Origin: Thermoanaerobaculia bacterium
GTDB lineage: Bacteria; Acidobacteriota; Thermoanaerobaculia; Thermoanaerobaculales; Sulfomarinibacteraceae
Direction: 5' to 3'
Assembly (NCBI GenBank): GCA_027061805.1
Contig: JAMOWA010000059.1
Coordinates: 1-64,000, forward strand
Length of the DNA stretch: 64,000 bases
Shown: positions 23,016-31,992 of the stretch, in pieces
How the letters are laid out: the number at the start of each line of letters is the position of its first letter
How positions within the stretch are numbered: the stretch's first letter is position 1
Position numbers and translations under genes: made by a program
The notes under the pieces: generated by a model
Told to the model about the DNA's origin: nothing
Databases searched by the model: none
The model's input: only the letters and a program-made list of their open reading frames with translations

Positions 23016-25147
23016 CTGAGCTTGAGGCTGGAGATGAAGATCCTGAGCTGCATGTCCACGGGGCGGACCTTGTACCGTGCCACGAACTCCAGGATGCGTT
23101 GCACGTCGTCGTCATCGGGGTTCATGGTCGCGAGCTCTGCAAGGTTCACCTCGGCACCCGTGAGGTTGTAGGCCCGGAGCTGTGTGACGGCCAGGTTGAA
23201 GAGGTTCCGCCCCAGCTCCTGCTGGATCTCCGGGTTGTCGGGATGCCGTTCCAGGAGGTCCCGGCAGATGCCCACGGCGGTCTCGTAGTCGCCGTCGGAC
23301 TCGGCCTTGAGCAGGGGGACCACGGCGCTGTCCACCTGCAGGATCTCCTCCCGGAGCTCCATGAGGCCGGGATCCTCCGGGTGCCTCTCGAGCCCGTCCT
23401 GGACGAGGCGGTAGGCCTCGAGCCACCGGCCCGCTGCCAGGGCCTCCCGCGCCGCCACGGCCTCGTCGGGGACCGGCGTGGGGGTCGGGGGCAGGAGCGC
23501 CTGGCGGTACTTCTCCAGCCGCCGCTCCACCCGTGCCCTGTCCGGCCCGGTGGCGTCGAGGTTCTCGAGGAGGTGAACGGCCTCGCGGGCGCGCCCCTCC
23601 TTGTAGAGCTTCTGGGCCTCCACCAGGGTGCGCTGCAGGGCCTCCTGCCCCACGCCCTCCTCCTCCCCGCCCCCGAGGAAGCTCAGGCCGAACCAGATCC
23701 CGAGGGCGAGCACCAGCAGCGCCCCCACGCCCATGGCGATGGGCCGGATCGGCAGGCCGCGTCCCGCCCGGGTCTTGGCTGCCGGGGCCCCCATGTCGGT
23801 GACAGATACCTCGTTCTGGATGGAGTCGAGCACGTCCGCCAGGTCCCCGGCCGGGGCGCCGGCCGGGGCGCCGGCAGCGGCGTCGGGGGCCTCCTCGGCG
23901 TCGAAGAGATCGACGCCGAGGTCGTCCAGCACGTCGGGAGCTGCGGGCTCCTCCGGTTCCGGAGCCGGTTGCGCCTCGGGAGCCGGGGCCGCGGCCACGT
24001 CCCCCGTCTCGAGCTGATCCGCCAGCTCGATGGCCGCAAGGTTCGTGGGTTCCAGCTTGAGGAGATCGTTCAGGAGCCGTGCTGCGTCGGCGGCGCGACC
24101 GTTCCTGGCCGCTTCAAGGGCCTCGGAGAGGAGGCTCTCCACCTCGTGCCGGGTCTCGGCACGACGCTTCCTGGCCTGCTCGATGAGGTGGATGGCCTCG
24201 GTGTTGGTGGCGTCCACGAGGAAGACCCGCGACCAGGTGTCGATGGCGGTGTCCAGGTCGCCGTGCTGGAACGCCTCCTCCCCCTGGATCAGGAGATCCC
24301 TGACGCTGTCGGCCGATTCCGGCGGTGTCTCGGGCGACGGTGCGGCCGCAGCCGACTCGTCACCGGAGTCGAAGAGGTCGTCCACGTCGCCCGCCACGGC
24401 GTCATCCGTGGTCAGACCCGGCTCCCGGGCGTCCCCCACGGAGGGACCCTGGTCGAAGGCCGTGTCGAACGGGCTCGAGGGCTCCGCGGCATCCACCGAG
24501 AGCTCCGAGGTCTCGAAACCGAAGGCGAACTCGCCAGGCTCCGGATCCGCGTCAGTGGTATCGACGGCGGGGGGCTCGGGTGGAGGGGCGGAGACGCCGC
24601 GCTCCTGGAGCTCGGCCAGCACGGTGGCGATCCCCGGGTGGTGGGGATCCAGGGCCTGGGCCATCATCACGAAGTTGGCCGATTCCTCCGGGTCGTCGCG
24701 ATCCAGGGCCTGCCGGGCCTGGACCAGGTACTGCCCCACCTGGGCCTCGACCTTGAGGGCCTCCTCGATCTGGCGCAGGAGGTCCCGCCCCTCCTTGTGG
24801 CCCGGAAGCTCCAGCAGGACGCGATCGACCTTCTCCTTGGCCTGGTGGAAGCGCCGCTCGTTGAAGTCGTCCACGGCGTCCACCAGGAGACGGTCCACCT
24901 CGGTGCTGGCGGGGTCCTGGAGCTGCCCCACGATGGAGGAGAGATCGATCTCCGACGCGCCGGAGGTGAGCTGCTGGTGGAGGTGCTGGGCCGGTCCGAA
25001 CTTGGGGTCCAGCCGCAGGACGAACTCCAGGGCGATCATGGCTTCCTCGCGGCCGCCCTCCTGGAGCTTCTGCACGGCCTGGCGGAAGGCCGTCAGAACC
25101 CGTTCCTGGGCCTGGGACGAGAGCTGCCGATTTCCCGGGTACTCCAT
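23012..25147 (-). CDS. Large TPR-type membrane protein
   Basis: 711 aa. The N-terminal TPR-like helices (residues 10-190) are followed by an acidic Ala/Pro/Glu-rich linker, a second TPR block (about 275-375), another acidic linker, one transmembrane helix (MGVGALLVLALGIWFGLSFLG, about 480-500) and C-terminal TPRs (about 510-700). There is no signal peptide, so the two TPR blocks probably lie on opposite sides of the inner membrane. A scaffold role is inferred. TACCAT (25157-25162) ends 9 bp before the ATG. It lies 35 bp downstream of the response regulator. Confidence 0.8.
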   Translation of the reverse strand: MEYPGNRQLSSQAQERVLTAFRQAVQKLQEGGREEAMIALEFVLRLDPKFGPAQHLHQQLTSGASEIDLSSIVGQLQDPASTEVDRLLVDAVDDFNERRFHQAKEKVDRVLLELPGHKEGRDLLRQIEEALKVEAQVGQYLVQARQALDRDDPEESANFVMMAQALDPHHPGIATVLAELQERGVSAPPPEPPAVDTTDADPEPGEFAFGFETSELSVDAAEPSSPFDTAFDQGPSVGDAREPGLTTDDAVAGDVDDLFDSGDESAAAAPSPETPPESADSVRDLLIQGEEAFQHGDLDTAIDTWSRVFLVDATNTEAIHLIEQARKRRAETRHEVESLLSEALEAARNGRAADAARLLNDLLKLEPTNLAAIELADQLETGDVAAAPAPEAQPAPEPEEPAAPDVLDDLGVDLFDAEEAPDAAAGAPAGAPAGDLADVLDSIQNEVSVTDMGAPAAKTRAGRGLPIRPIAMGVGALLVLALGIWFGLSFLGGGEEEGVGQEALQRTLVEAQKLYKEGRAREAVHLLENLDATGPDRARVERRLEKYRQALLPPTPTPVPDEAVAAREALAAGRWLEAYRLVQDGLERHPEDPGLMELREEILQVDSAVVPLLKAESDGDYETAVGICRDLLERHPDNPEIQQELGRNLFNLAVTQLRAYNLTGAEVNLAELATMNPDDDDVQRILEFVARYKVRPVDMQLRIFISSLKLR

Positions 25148-25156
25148 GACCGCCCG

Positions 25157-25162
25157 ATGGTA
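25157..25162 (-). promoter_or_regulatory. Putative -10 of the TPR gene
   Basis: TACCAT on the minus strand, 9 bp before ATG 25147, in the 35-bp gap after the response regulator. It suggests the TPR gene has its own near-leaderless transcript besides any read-through. Confidence 0.4.
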
Positions 25163-25182
25163 TCAAGGGCGTGTTCGGGCGG

Positions 25183-26556
25183 TCAACGCACGTCGATGTC
25201 CAGCTGCCGCAACTTCCGGTGGAGATGGGAGCGCTCCACCTCCAGCAGCCGGGCCGCCTGGCTCACGTTGCCGCCGCAGCGTAGGAGCGCCTCGCGGATG
25301 TAGTTTCTCTCGAATCGGCTCCGGGCCTCCCTGAGGGGAAGGAGATTTCCGTCGCCCAGGATCGCGGCAAGGCCTCCCCTGGCCGGGGGCCCCACGCCGA
25401 GGAACTCCAGGTGGCGAGGATGGATCTCCTCGTCGGGGACCATGATGAGGAGCCGCTCCACCACGTTCTTGAGCTCCCGCACGTTGCCCGGCCACGGGTA
25501 GTCCATGAGACGTTCCATGGCCTCGTCGGAGAACCGCTTGGGACGGGTGCCCGTCATGGCCGCCACCTGGCCCATGAGCTCCTCCACGAGCTCGGGGATG
25601 TCCTCCCGGCGCTCGGCCAGGGGGGGGACGCGGATGGGGACCACGTTGAGCCGGTAGAAGAGGTCCCTCCGGAAGCGGCCCGCCTCGATCTCGGCCTCCA
25701 GGTCCTTGTTGGTGGCCGCCACCACCCGCACGTCCACGGAGATCTCCTTGCTCCCGCCGAGGCGTGTGAACCGCTGCTCCTGGAGGACCCGGAGGAGCTT
25801 GGCCTGGGTGAGGAGGCTCATGTCACCCACCTCGTCCAGGAAGAGCGTGCCGCCGTCCGCGAGTTCGAACTTGCCGCGCTTGGACTCCACGGCTCCCGTG
25901 AAGGCCCCCTTGAGATGGCCGAAGAGCTCGCTCTCGATGAGCTCGGAGGGGATGGCGGCGCAGTTGAGGGCCACGAAGGGGCCCGAGCTCCTCCTGGAGA
26001 AGCGGTGGAGGAGCCGGGCCACCACCTCCTTGCCGGTTCCGTTGGCCCCCGTGATGAGCACGCGGCCCTCGGTGGGGGCCGCGGTGAGGACCTGACGGCG
26101 CAGCTCGCGGATGACCGCCGAGGACCCGGTGAGGTCGATCTCGCCGTCCTTCCTGAGGGCCTCCCGCACCCGCCGTTCCAGGCGGGACCGGTCGAGCGCG
26201 TTGGCGACGCTCACCATGACGCGGTCGTAGCTGAGGGGCTTCTCGAGGAAATCGGCGGCCCCGGCCTGGATCGCCGTGACGGCCTGCTCGGCCGAGGCGT
26301 GGCCGCTGATCACGATCACCGGCACCTCGCTGCCGGCGGCCCGGAGCCTGCGGAGCACCTCGACGCCATCGATGCCGGGGAGCCAGATGTCCAGGAGCAC
26401 CAGGTCGAACAGCTCCCGCTCCAGCGCCTCCAGCGCCTCCTCGCCGGAGGCGGCCATCTGGGTGTCGTAGCCCTCGTCCCCGAGGATCTGCCCCAGGAGG
26501 TCCCGGATCCCCCGCTCGTCGTCCACGATCAGGATGGACTCACGTCGCATGCTCAC
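25183..26556 (-). CDS. NtrX/NtrC-type sigma-54 response regulator
   Basis: 457 aa. Receiver domain (ILIVDDERG; phospho-acceptor Asp in LVLLDIWLPG; Lys in LEKPLS), a sigma-54-interacting AAA+ domain with Walker A GANGTGKE, the RNAP-contact loop KGAFTGAV, Walker B GGTLFLDEVGD and R-finger region, and a Fis-type HTH (NVSQAARLLEVERSHLHRKL). It activates sigma-54 promoters on phosphorylation. GTG 26556 has GGAGG upstream and overlaps the kinase gene by 17 bp. It pairs with the kinase upstream. Confidence 0.93.
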   Translation of the reverse strand: MSMRRESILIVDDERGIRDLLGQILGDEGYDTQMAASGEEALEALERELFDLVLLDIWLPGIDGVEVLRRLRAAGSEVPVIVISGHASAEQAVTAIQAGAADFLEKPLSYDRVMVSVANALDRSRLERRVREALRKDGEIDLTGSSAVIRELRRQVLTAAPTEGRVLITGANGTGKEVVARLLHRFSRRSSGPFVALNCAAIPSELIESELFGHLKGAFTGAVESKRGKFELADGGTLFLDEVGDMSLLTQAKLLRVLQEQRFTRLGGSKEISVDVRVVAATNKDLEAEIEAGRFRRDLFYRLNVVPIRVPPLAERREDIPELVEELMGQVAAMTGTRPKRFSDEAMERLMDYPWPGNVRELKNVVERLLIMVPDEEIHPRHLEFLGVGPPARGGLAAILGDGNLLPLREARSRFERNYIREALLRCGGNVSQAARLLEVERSHLHRKLRQLDIDVR

Positions 26557-28663
26557 GCCGTTCCTCCCCGTCCTCGCAGATCACGGCGCCCGCGAGGACG
26601 ATGCGAACCCGTGCGCCACGGGGCTCCACGTTCTCCATCTCCAGCCGGCCGCCGTGGTCGGCCACCACCCGGTGCACCAGGGCCAGGCCCATGCCCGAGC
26701 CCCTGCCCTTGGTGGAGAAGAAGGGCTGGAGGAGGACCTCCCGGTCCTCCGTGGGAAACCCGGAGCCGGTGTCCTCCACGGTGAAGATGATGTCCTCCCC
26801 GCGGGTGGTGCAGCGGACCTCCACCTCGCCCCCCTCCGGCATGGCCTCGAAGGCGTTGTCCAGCAGGTTCACCAGGGCCTGGCGCAGCAGCACCGGGTCC
26901 ACCATGGCGGTGAGCTCACCGTCCTCCGGGAGGGAGAGCGTCACGGTCACGTCCGCGCGAAGATCCGCGTACAGGGCCACCGTCTCCCGGAGCAGCTGGA
27001 TCACCGGCGTGGGCCGGGGGCTCACGGCGGGCATGCGGGCGTACCGGTGGAAGGCGTCCACCAGCTGCTTGAGCCCGGCCACGTGGGCGATGATGGCCTC
27101 GCACCCCGTGACCACCACGTCCCTCACCGGGGGCTCCATTCCCGACGCGCGCCGCTGGATCCTCTCGGCTGCCAGGCGGATCGGGGTCAGCGGGTTCTTG
27201 ATCTCGTGGGCGATGCGGCGGGCCACCTCGCTCCAGGCGGCCTGGCGCTGGGCGCGGACGAGCTGGGTGAGGTCGTCCACCGCGACGACCCACCCGCCGC
27301 CGTGGAGCGGTTCCGCGGTCACCTCCACGTGCCGGTACGACCCCTCCACCTCCATGTCGAGCTCCTTCACCTGCCCGGCCGTGGGCCGCTCGAGGAACTC
27401 GTGGAGCGCCTGGAGGCCCTCCCGCTGGAGGTCGCCCAGGTCCCGCCATTCCCCGGCCCACTCCGGCATCCCCACCATCCTGGCCGCCGCCGGGTTGGGA
27501 CGGAAGCGCCGGCGCTCCGCGTCCAGGGTCAGCACGCCGGTGGGGATGGTGGCCAGGAGTGTGGAGAGCTCCTGGTTGGAGGCGAGGATCTCCTCCTCGG
27601 TGGCCCGGACGCGCCGTACCATGGCGTTGAACGAGTTGACCAGCACGCCGACCTCGTCGCTGGCGGGGACGGAGACCTCCTCCAGCTGGTTGCCCGCCGC
27701 CACCCGCTGGGTGGCCGCCGCCACGGCCAGGAGCGGTTCGGTGAACCGCTTGGAGAGGTACAGGCCCACCCACACCGTGGCGAAGAGCAGCAGCAGGGTG
27801 ATCGCCAGGAAGACCAGGATCGTGGTGGAGGTCACCGTGCCACGCTGGAGCTTCATCTCCTGGAATGTGGCGTAGGCGGCGGTGGCGCGTTCCAGGTGGA
27901 GCAGCAGGTCGCGGGGGATCAGGTCACCCACCACCACCACGTTCCGGCTTCCCGGGATCGGGGCCCAGGCGCGGATCAGGAGACCTCCGCGCCACCGGTC
28001 CGCGCGGCTTCCCCGGCTCCGCAGGTCGCGGGCCTTGAGGGGAGGTGGCGCCCTGGGGATCAGACGGGCGTCCAGCACGGCCTGGTCCCGCCGCCCACCC
28101 CGGTAGAGGGCCACGAAGCCGCTGCCGAGGAGGCGGTGGATCTGGGTGAGCTTCTTCCCGGAGCTGTCACCGGACAGCTCGGCCGCCGCCGCGGCGGCCT
28201 GGCGGAGGAGCCGGCCCTCGGAGATGGCGCGCAGCTCCTGGGTGATGGCCGCACCGCCGCGCAGGACCTCCTCGACCGGGGCGGAGAACCACCTGTCGAT
28301 GGATTTCTGGAGGAGGTTGGTGGCGATCAGGAAGATGAAGATCACGGGGATGAAGGTCAGGGCCACGTAGGTGAGGACGAGCTTCGTCCGGAACCGGCTG
28401 CCCAGGACGCCGGTCCTCCGCTCCAGGTTCAGGCGGATGAGCCCCCGGAGCAGGATGAACAGGAGCACCAGGATCAGCGTGATGTCCAGGTACCAGAGGA
28501 CGAAGAGGAGCAGGCGGTTGGTGAGCTCCCTGGGCGAGGCCACCTGGGTCCTCTGGAAGAGATAGGCGGCGCCCACCGACAGCAGGAGCACCACCACGAA
28601 GGTCCCGATCAGGAAGCGATTCTCGCGGCGGTACCTGTCCCACGCCCGAAGCACCCGGCCCAT
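26540..28663 (-). CDS. NtrY-type sensor histidine kinase
   Basis: 707 aa. Two to three N-terminal membrane helices (about 15-110), a periplasmic region, another helix (about 290-315), HAMP (LSKRFTEPLLAVAAATQRV), PAS, HisKA with H-box ARRIAHEIKNPLTP, and HATPase_c with N box NLLDNAFEAMP, DTGSGFP and GSGMGLALV. This order matches NtrY, which responds to envelope or nitrogen/redox cues in other bacteria. The ATG overlaps the DUF4390 stop by 1 bp. Cognate partner of the downstream response regulator. Confidence 0.93.
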   Translation of the reverse strand: MGRVLRAWDRYRRENRFLIGTFVVVLLLSVGAAYLFQRTQVASPRELTNRLLLFVLWYLDITLILVLLFILLRGLIRLNLERRTGVLGSRFRTKLVLTYVALTFIPVIFIFLIATNLLQKSIDRWFSAPVEEVLRGGAAITQELRAISEGRLLRQAAAAAAELSGDSSGKKLTQIHRLLGSGFVALYRGGRRDQAVLDARLIPRAPPPLKARDLRSRGSRADRWRGGLLIRAWAPIPGSRNVVVVGDLIPRDLLLHLERATAAYATFQEMKLQRGTVTSTTILVFLAITLLLLFATVWVGLYLSKRFTEPLLAVAAATQRVAAGNQLEEVSVPASDEVGVLVNSFNAMVRRVRATEEEILASNQELSTLLATIPTGVLTLDAERRRFRPNPAAARMVGMPEWAGEWRDLGDLQREGLQALHEFLERPTAGQVKELDMEVEGSYRHVEVTAEPLHGGGWVVAVDDLTQLVRAQRQAAWSEVARRIAHEIKNPLTPIRLAAERIQRRASGMEPPVRDVVVTGCEAIIAHVAGLKQLVDAFHRYARMPAVSPRPTPVIQLLRETVALYADLRADVTVTLSLPEDGELTAMVDPVLLRQALVNLLDNAFEAMPEGGEVEVRCTTRGEDIIFTVEDTGSGFPTEDREVLLQPFFSTKGRGSGMGLALVHRVVADHGGRLEMENVEPRGARVRIVLAGAVICEDGEERREHAT

Positions 28664-29250
28664 CAGGAGTCTCCCACCACCACCTCGACCCAGCGGGTCC
28701 CGTCCACGGAGGGGAACACGAGCCAGGTGGTGCCCACCGCCAGGACCGCCCGCGCCCTCAGGCGCAGGACCCTCTTGGTCCTGGGCAGGACGACCCGGAA
28801 CGGTGGCGGTGCACTGAGCCACTCCCTGGCCTCGTCGGCGGAGGGGGTCTCGGTGCTGGCCACGATCACGTCGTCCAGCACCTCCTCGCACCGGTACCGG
28901 CCCGTGAGCGGGTCGAAGACCACCGAGGCCACCACCTCACCCTTCCAGATCTTCTTGTCCCAGATGAGCGCACGCTTCCCCTTGACCTGGACCCTGTACC
29001 GGACGCTGAGCTGCGCCCCCGACGGCAGGGCCTCGAGCATGGGTGCCGGAAGGGGCTGGGACAGGACCAGGGTGATCTCCAGTGCCGCCCCGGCGCGCCG
29101 GACCTGGACGGTGAGGGGATCCCCGGTTTCCCGGGCCGCGGCGCCACCGGTGGAGAGCAGCAGGAGGAGGAGCGCGAGGAGGCCCCCGAGCCCTGGCGGG
29201 CGGAGGAGGGCCGTCGTGGAGTGGTCACCGGGTCGCCGAAGCCTGAGCAT
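28663..29250 (-). CDS. DUF4390 periplasmic protein
   Basis: 195 aa. Positively charged N-terminus, hydrophobic signal segment (LGGLLALLLLLLS), then a beta-rich domain: LEITLVLSQPLP, LSVRYRVQVKGKRALIWDKKIW, VVFDPLTGRYRCE. Homologues commonly sit directly before NtrY-like kinases, so it may sense or modulate the kinase from the periplasm (inference). TAATGT lies 9 bp before the ATG. Its stop overlaps the kinase start (TGATG). Confidence 0.78.
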   Translation of the reverse strand: MLRLRRPGDHSTTALLRPPGLGGLLALLLLLLSTGGAAARETGDPLTVQVRRAGAALEITLVLSQPLPAPMLEALPSGAQLSVRYRVQVKGKRALIWDKKIWKGEVVASVVFDPLTGRYRCEEVLDDVIVASTETPSADEAREWLSAPPPFRVVLPRTKRVLRLRARAVLAVGTTWLVFPSVDGTRWVEVVVGDS

Positions 29251-29259
29251 GGTGTTGCA

Positions 29260-29265
29260 ACATTA
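29260..29265 (-). promoter_or_regulatory. Putative -10 of the DUF4390-ntrY-ntrX unit
   Basis: TAATGT on the minus strand, 9 bp before ATG 29250, placed after the lpxC terminator. It gives the kinase operon its own near-leaderless transcript. Confidence 0.4.
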
Positions 29266-29301
29266 CCACAGTGGACCTCGTGGCGGGGCCGCTCTCCGGG
29301 C

Positions 29302-29330
29302 AAAGGAAAAGGGCACGGCGTGCCGTGCCC
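29302..29330 (-). terminator. Intrinsic terminator of lpxC
   Basis: GGGCACGGC/GCCGTGCCC stem (9 bp; 29311-29319 with 29322-29330). On the minus strand it is followed by TTTTCCTTTG, a U-rich tract. It separates lpxC from the DUF4390-kinase operon. Confidence 0.7.
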
Positions 29331-29356
29331 CGGGACCGCCGAAGCGGATGCGTGGT

Positions 29357-30265
29357 CTAGAGTGCGATGGCCGCGGGGATCTCCGTCTCCAGGGGGAAGG
29401 GAACCACGAAGGCCGGTCCGCCACCGCCCACCAGCTCCCAGCACTCGGGCCGGGCCAGGATGGCGCGGACGAGGTCCGCGTGCAGGGCGTGCCCCGCCTT
29501 GTGGGCCGTGATGGAGGCGGCCAGGGGGTACTCCAGGAGCGCCAGGTCGCCCACCAGGTCCAGGACCTTGTGGCGCACGAACTCGTCGGGGAAACGGAGC
29601 TCCCCGGACACCACCCGGTGATCGTCCACGATCACGCAGTTGCTGTAGGAGCCACCGAGGCCCAGGCCCTGGCTCTTGAGGTACTTCACGTCCTTGAGAA
29701 ACCCGAAGGTCCTGGCCGGAGCGATGGCCTTCCGATAGGTCTCGGGATCGACGGTGCCCACGTACCGCTGGTACCCCACCAGGGGGTTGTCGAAGGAGAT
29801 CCGGTAATCCACGGTGAGCTCGTCGGAGGGCTCCGCGCGGATCCACTTGGCCCCGTCCCGGACCTCGACGGGCGCGGTGAGCCGGAGGACGGTCACGGGA
29901 CGTTCCTGCTCACGGATGCCGGCCTCTCCGAGGATCTCCACGAAGGGCTCGGCAGAGCCGTCCATGATGGGGACCTCCCCGCCCTCGAGCTCCACGAGGA
30001 TGTTGTCGATCCCCACGCCACGGATGGCCGACAGCAGGTGCTCGACGGTGGAGATGGCGGACTGCCCCAGGCCGATGCGCGTGGCGAAGGCCAGCTCCTG
30101 GGCATGGTCGATGCGCGCCGGGACGATGGTCCCCGTGGCGGCGTGCCGGAACTGGATCCCGTGATCCTCCGGCGCGGGCAGCAGGCGGATGCGGCCCGGA
30201 AGACCGGTGTGGAGACCGATCCCCTCGCTGACCACGGCCTGCCTGATGGTGCGTTGACGACGCAT
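29357..30265 (-). CDS. lpxC: UDP-3-O-acyl-N-acetylglucosamine deacetylase
   Basis: 302 aa, close to the family's usual 305. It begins RTIRQAVVSEGIGLHTG. Zinc ligands: His in STVEHLLSAI, and His and Asp in RHKVLDLVGD; the catalytic His is in AHKAGHALH. It carries out the committed step of lipid A synthesis on the inner face of the inner membrane. ATG 30265 has GAGGGAGG upstream. A sigma-54-like site lies 28-44 bp before the start, and the sigma-54 activator gene is about 3.7 kb downstream on the same strand. Confidence 0.95.
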   Translation of the reverse strand: MRRQRTIRQAVVSEGIGLHTGLPGRIRLLPAPEDHGIQFRHAATGTIVPARIDHAQELAFATRIGLGQSAISTVEHLLSAIRGVGIDNILVELEGGEVPIMDGSAEPFVEILGEAGIREQERPVTVLRLTAPVEVRDGAKWIRAEPSDELTVDYRISFDNPLVGYQRYVGTVDPETYRKAIAPARTFGFLKDVKYLKSQGLGLGGSYSNCVIVDDHRVVSGELRFPDEFVRHKVLDLVGDLALLEYPLAASITAHKAGHALHADLVRAILARPECWELVGGGGPAFVVPFPLETEIPAAIAL

Positions 30266-30292
30266 CGAGTCCTCCCTCTCGGCACCCCCTCT

Positions 30293-30309
30293 CGCAAGGG
30301 GCGTGCCAA
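30293..30309 (-). promoter_or_regulatory. Sigma-54-like promoter upstream of lpxC
   Basis: Minus strand: TTGGCACGCCCCTTGCG. GG (-25/-24) and GC (-13/-12) are 12 bp apart, as in the consensus TGGCAC-N5-TTGC. Its TTGC half also belongs to a CTTGCGAG word seen elsewhere, so chance is possible. Confidence 0.55.
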
Positions 30310-30480
30310 CTCGGGAAAATCGCCACAAGTAAACTGGGATCAACAAATTGCAGGATTCCGGGCGTTGCATGGAGATCGGGGTCTCGTTGTGGGAATCCCA
30401 CACCTGTTGGAGAAACGACACAGTCGTTGCGTGGTGCGGTATCCTGGACGACCCGACAGCTGCCGTGGGAGGATGATGCC
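30310..30480. other. Divergent region between lpxC and the HD-GYP gene
   Basis: Holds the upstream sequence of lpxC and the start region of the HD-GYP gene (a TATCCT-like -10 near 30438 and AGGATG before GTG 30481). It is relatively AT-rich at 30310-30430 and could hold activator-binding sites; no clear inverted repeat is seen. Confidence 0.3.
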
Positions 30481-31992
30481 GTGAGTCCCGAAATTCCGGG
30501 CTGGTCGCCAGCGCTCGAGCGCTCCTTCAAGGAGGTGCTCTACCGGTTCCTGGAGGAGGTCCAGGCCACCAAGGCCGCGCTGTACCTCATGGCGTCCGAC
30601 GGGAGCTACGTCCTCGTGACCCAGTACGGCTTCGGCAAGCGCGACCTCCTGGCGGCCCAGCACCGGCCGGGCGAACCGCTCGTGGAGCTGGTCCGTGAGC
30701 TCCGTTCTGTGGCCCGGGCCTTCAACGATCCCGCCGAGATCCCCGACCTGCTGCCCTACCTGGAGGGGGCGGGGACCGCCCGCATCCTGGTGGCACCTCT
30801 TTTCGGCGCGTCGAGCATCCTGGGGTTCGTGGATGTCCGGGACAAGGGGCGGCGGCGCGAGTTCGGGTCCGACGACCTGGTGAGGGCATCGCGGATCGCC
30901 GGGGATCTGCTCGACCTGATCCGCCGGGTCCACCTGTATCCGGAGCTCGAGGAGGAGGCGCCGGCGCCCGCTCCGCTTCCCGGCCCACCGGGGTCCGAGC
31001 CCACGACACTGCCCGATGGCACGGTCCTGGACGAGGAGGCCCTGGCCTCGCTCCTCCGGAACGCCGCGGGGCTGGCGGTGGCGGCCTGCCGGCACACGCT
31101 CGCCGTCACACTGGCCTCGGGGGGGTCGGCCGAGACCGCCGTGTTCGGCGTCGGGGAGCCAGGAGCCGAGGAGATCGAGGCCATCAAGACGCACCAGGTC
31201 CAGCACCTCCGGCGCCTGGGGCACCTGGTGGGCAACGGCGAGGAGTGGACCGTCACCGTCCGCCAGATCCCGGGGGCATCGGCGGGAGGCTCCCGCGGAG
31301 TCATCGCCACCTCGGTCCTCCAGGGACGCCGGGACTGGGCTCTCGTGGCCTCCGTGGTGGGTGAGGTGGTGGAGCAGGTGGAGGCCCAGCTCACGGGCCT
31401 GGTGGAGATGGCCGGTCACCTGGCCAGCGAGTGCGAGCTCCGGTTCGCCCGGCGCCTGGCCATCCGCAGGATCGTCGCCACGGACTCGGGAGCCCCCGAG
31501 GCCCTGATCCAGCATTCCGAGGCGGTGTCCCGCCTCGCCTGGGCCATCGCCAGGGTCCTGCGGCTTCCCGCCAGGGATGCCGAGGATGCGGCGCTGGCGG
31601 GCTACCTTCACGACATGGGCATGAAGGAGATCGTCACCGGGAGCCGCTACAGGAACCCCTCGCCAGGGGCGGAAGAGCGCCAGCTCTACCGGCGGCACGT
31701 GCAGGCGGGGGAGAAGCTCCTCAACGAGCTGGGGCTTCCCCGGCTCGCCAACGTTGTCCGACACCACCACGAGCGGTGGGACGGTACCGGCTATCCCGAC
31801 CGGCTCTCCGGCGAGTCGATCCCTCTGCTGTCCCGCATCGTCCACGTCGCCGAGGTCTACGATGTGCTGGTCTCCTCGAGCTCCTACCGGAAGCCTGTAC
31901 CCAGGGAACGTGCACTGGCCATCCTCAAGGCCGCCGCGGGCCACCAGTTCGACCCCCGTATCCTGACTGCGCTGGAGCGGGTGGTGGCATGA
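30481..31992 (+). CDS. HD-GYP domain protein with GAF-like N-terminus
   Basis: 503 aa. The N-terminal half has a GAF-like fold (VQATKAALYLM, ILVAPLFGASSILGFVDVRD), a linker rich in Ala/Pro, then a middle domain and a C-terminal HD-GYP: HSEAVSRLAW, GYLHDMGMKE, HHHERWDGTGYPDRL, HVAEVYDVL. HD-GYP proteins cleave cyclic di-GMP or related dinucleotides. HDMGM replaces the usual HDIGK, so activity is plausible but not certain. GTG 30481. It overlaps smpB by 4 bp (ATGA). Confidence 0.82.
   Translation: MSPEIPGWSPALERSFKEVLYRFLEEVQATKAALYLMASDGSYVLVTQYGFGKRDLLAAQHRPGEPLVELVRELRSVARAFNDPAEIPDLLPYLEGAGTARILVAPLFGASSILGFVDVRDKGRRREFGSDDLVRASRIAGDLLDLIRRVHLYPELEEEAPAPAPLPGPPGSEPTTLPDGTVLDEEALASLLRNAAGLAVAACRHTLAVTLASGGSAETAVFGVGEPGAEEIEAIKTHQVQHLRRLGHLVGNGEEWTVTVRQIPGASAGGSRGVIATSVLQGRRDWALVASVVGEVVEQVEAQLTGLVEMAGHLASECELRFARRLAIRRIVATDSGAPEALIQHSEAVSRLAWAIARVLRLPARDAEDAALAGYLHDMGMKEIVTGSRYRNPSPGAEERQLYRRHVQAGEKLLNELGLPRLANVVRHHHERWDGTGYPDRLSGESIPLLSRIVHVAEVYDVLVSSSSYRKPVPRERALAILKAAAGHQFDPRILTALERVVA

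Noticed and set aside
26534-30484. Very long plus-strand reading frame (about 1300 codons) opposite the NtrYX-lpxC genes
   Set aside because: Composition is His/Gly/Pro-rich antisense shadow typical of GC-rich DNA; the minus-strand genes in the same place have complete, well-known domains.
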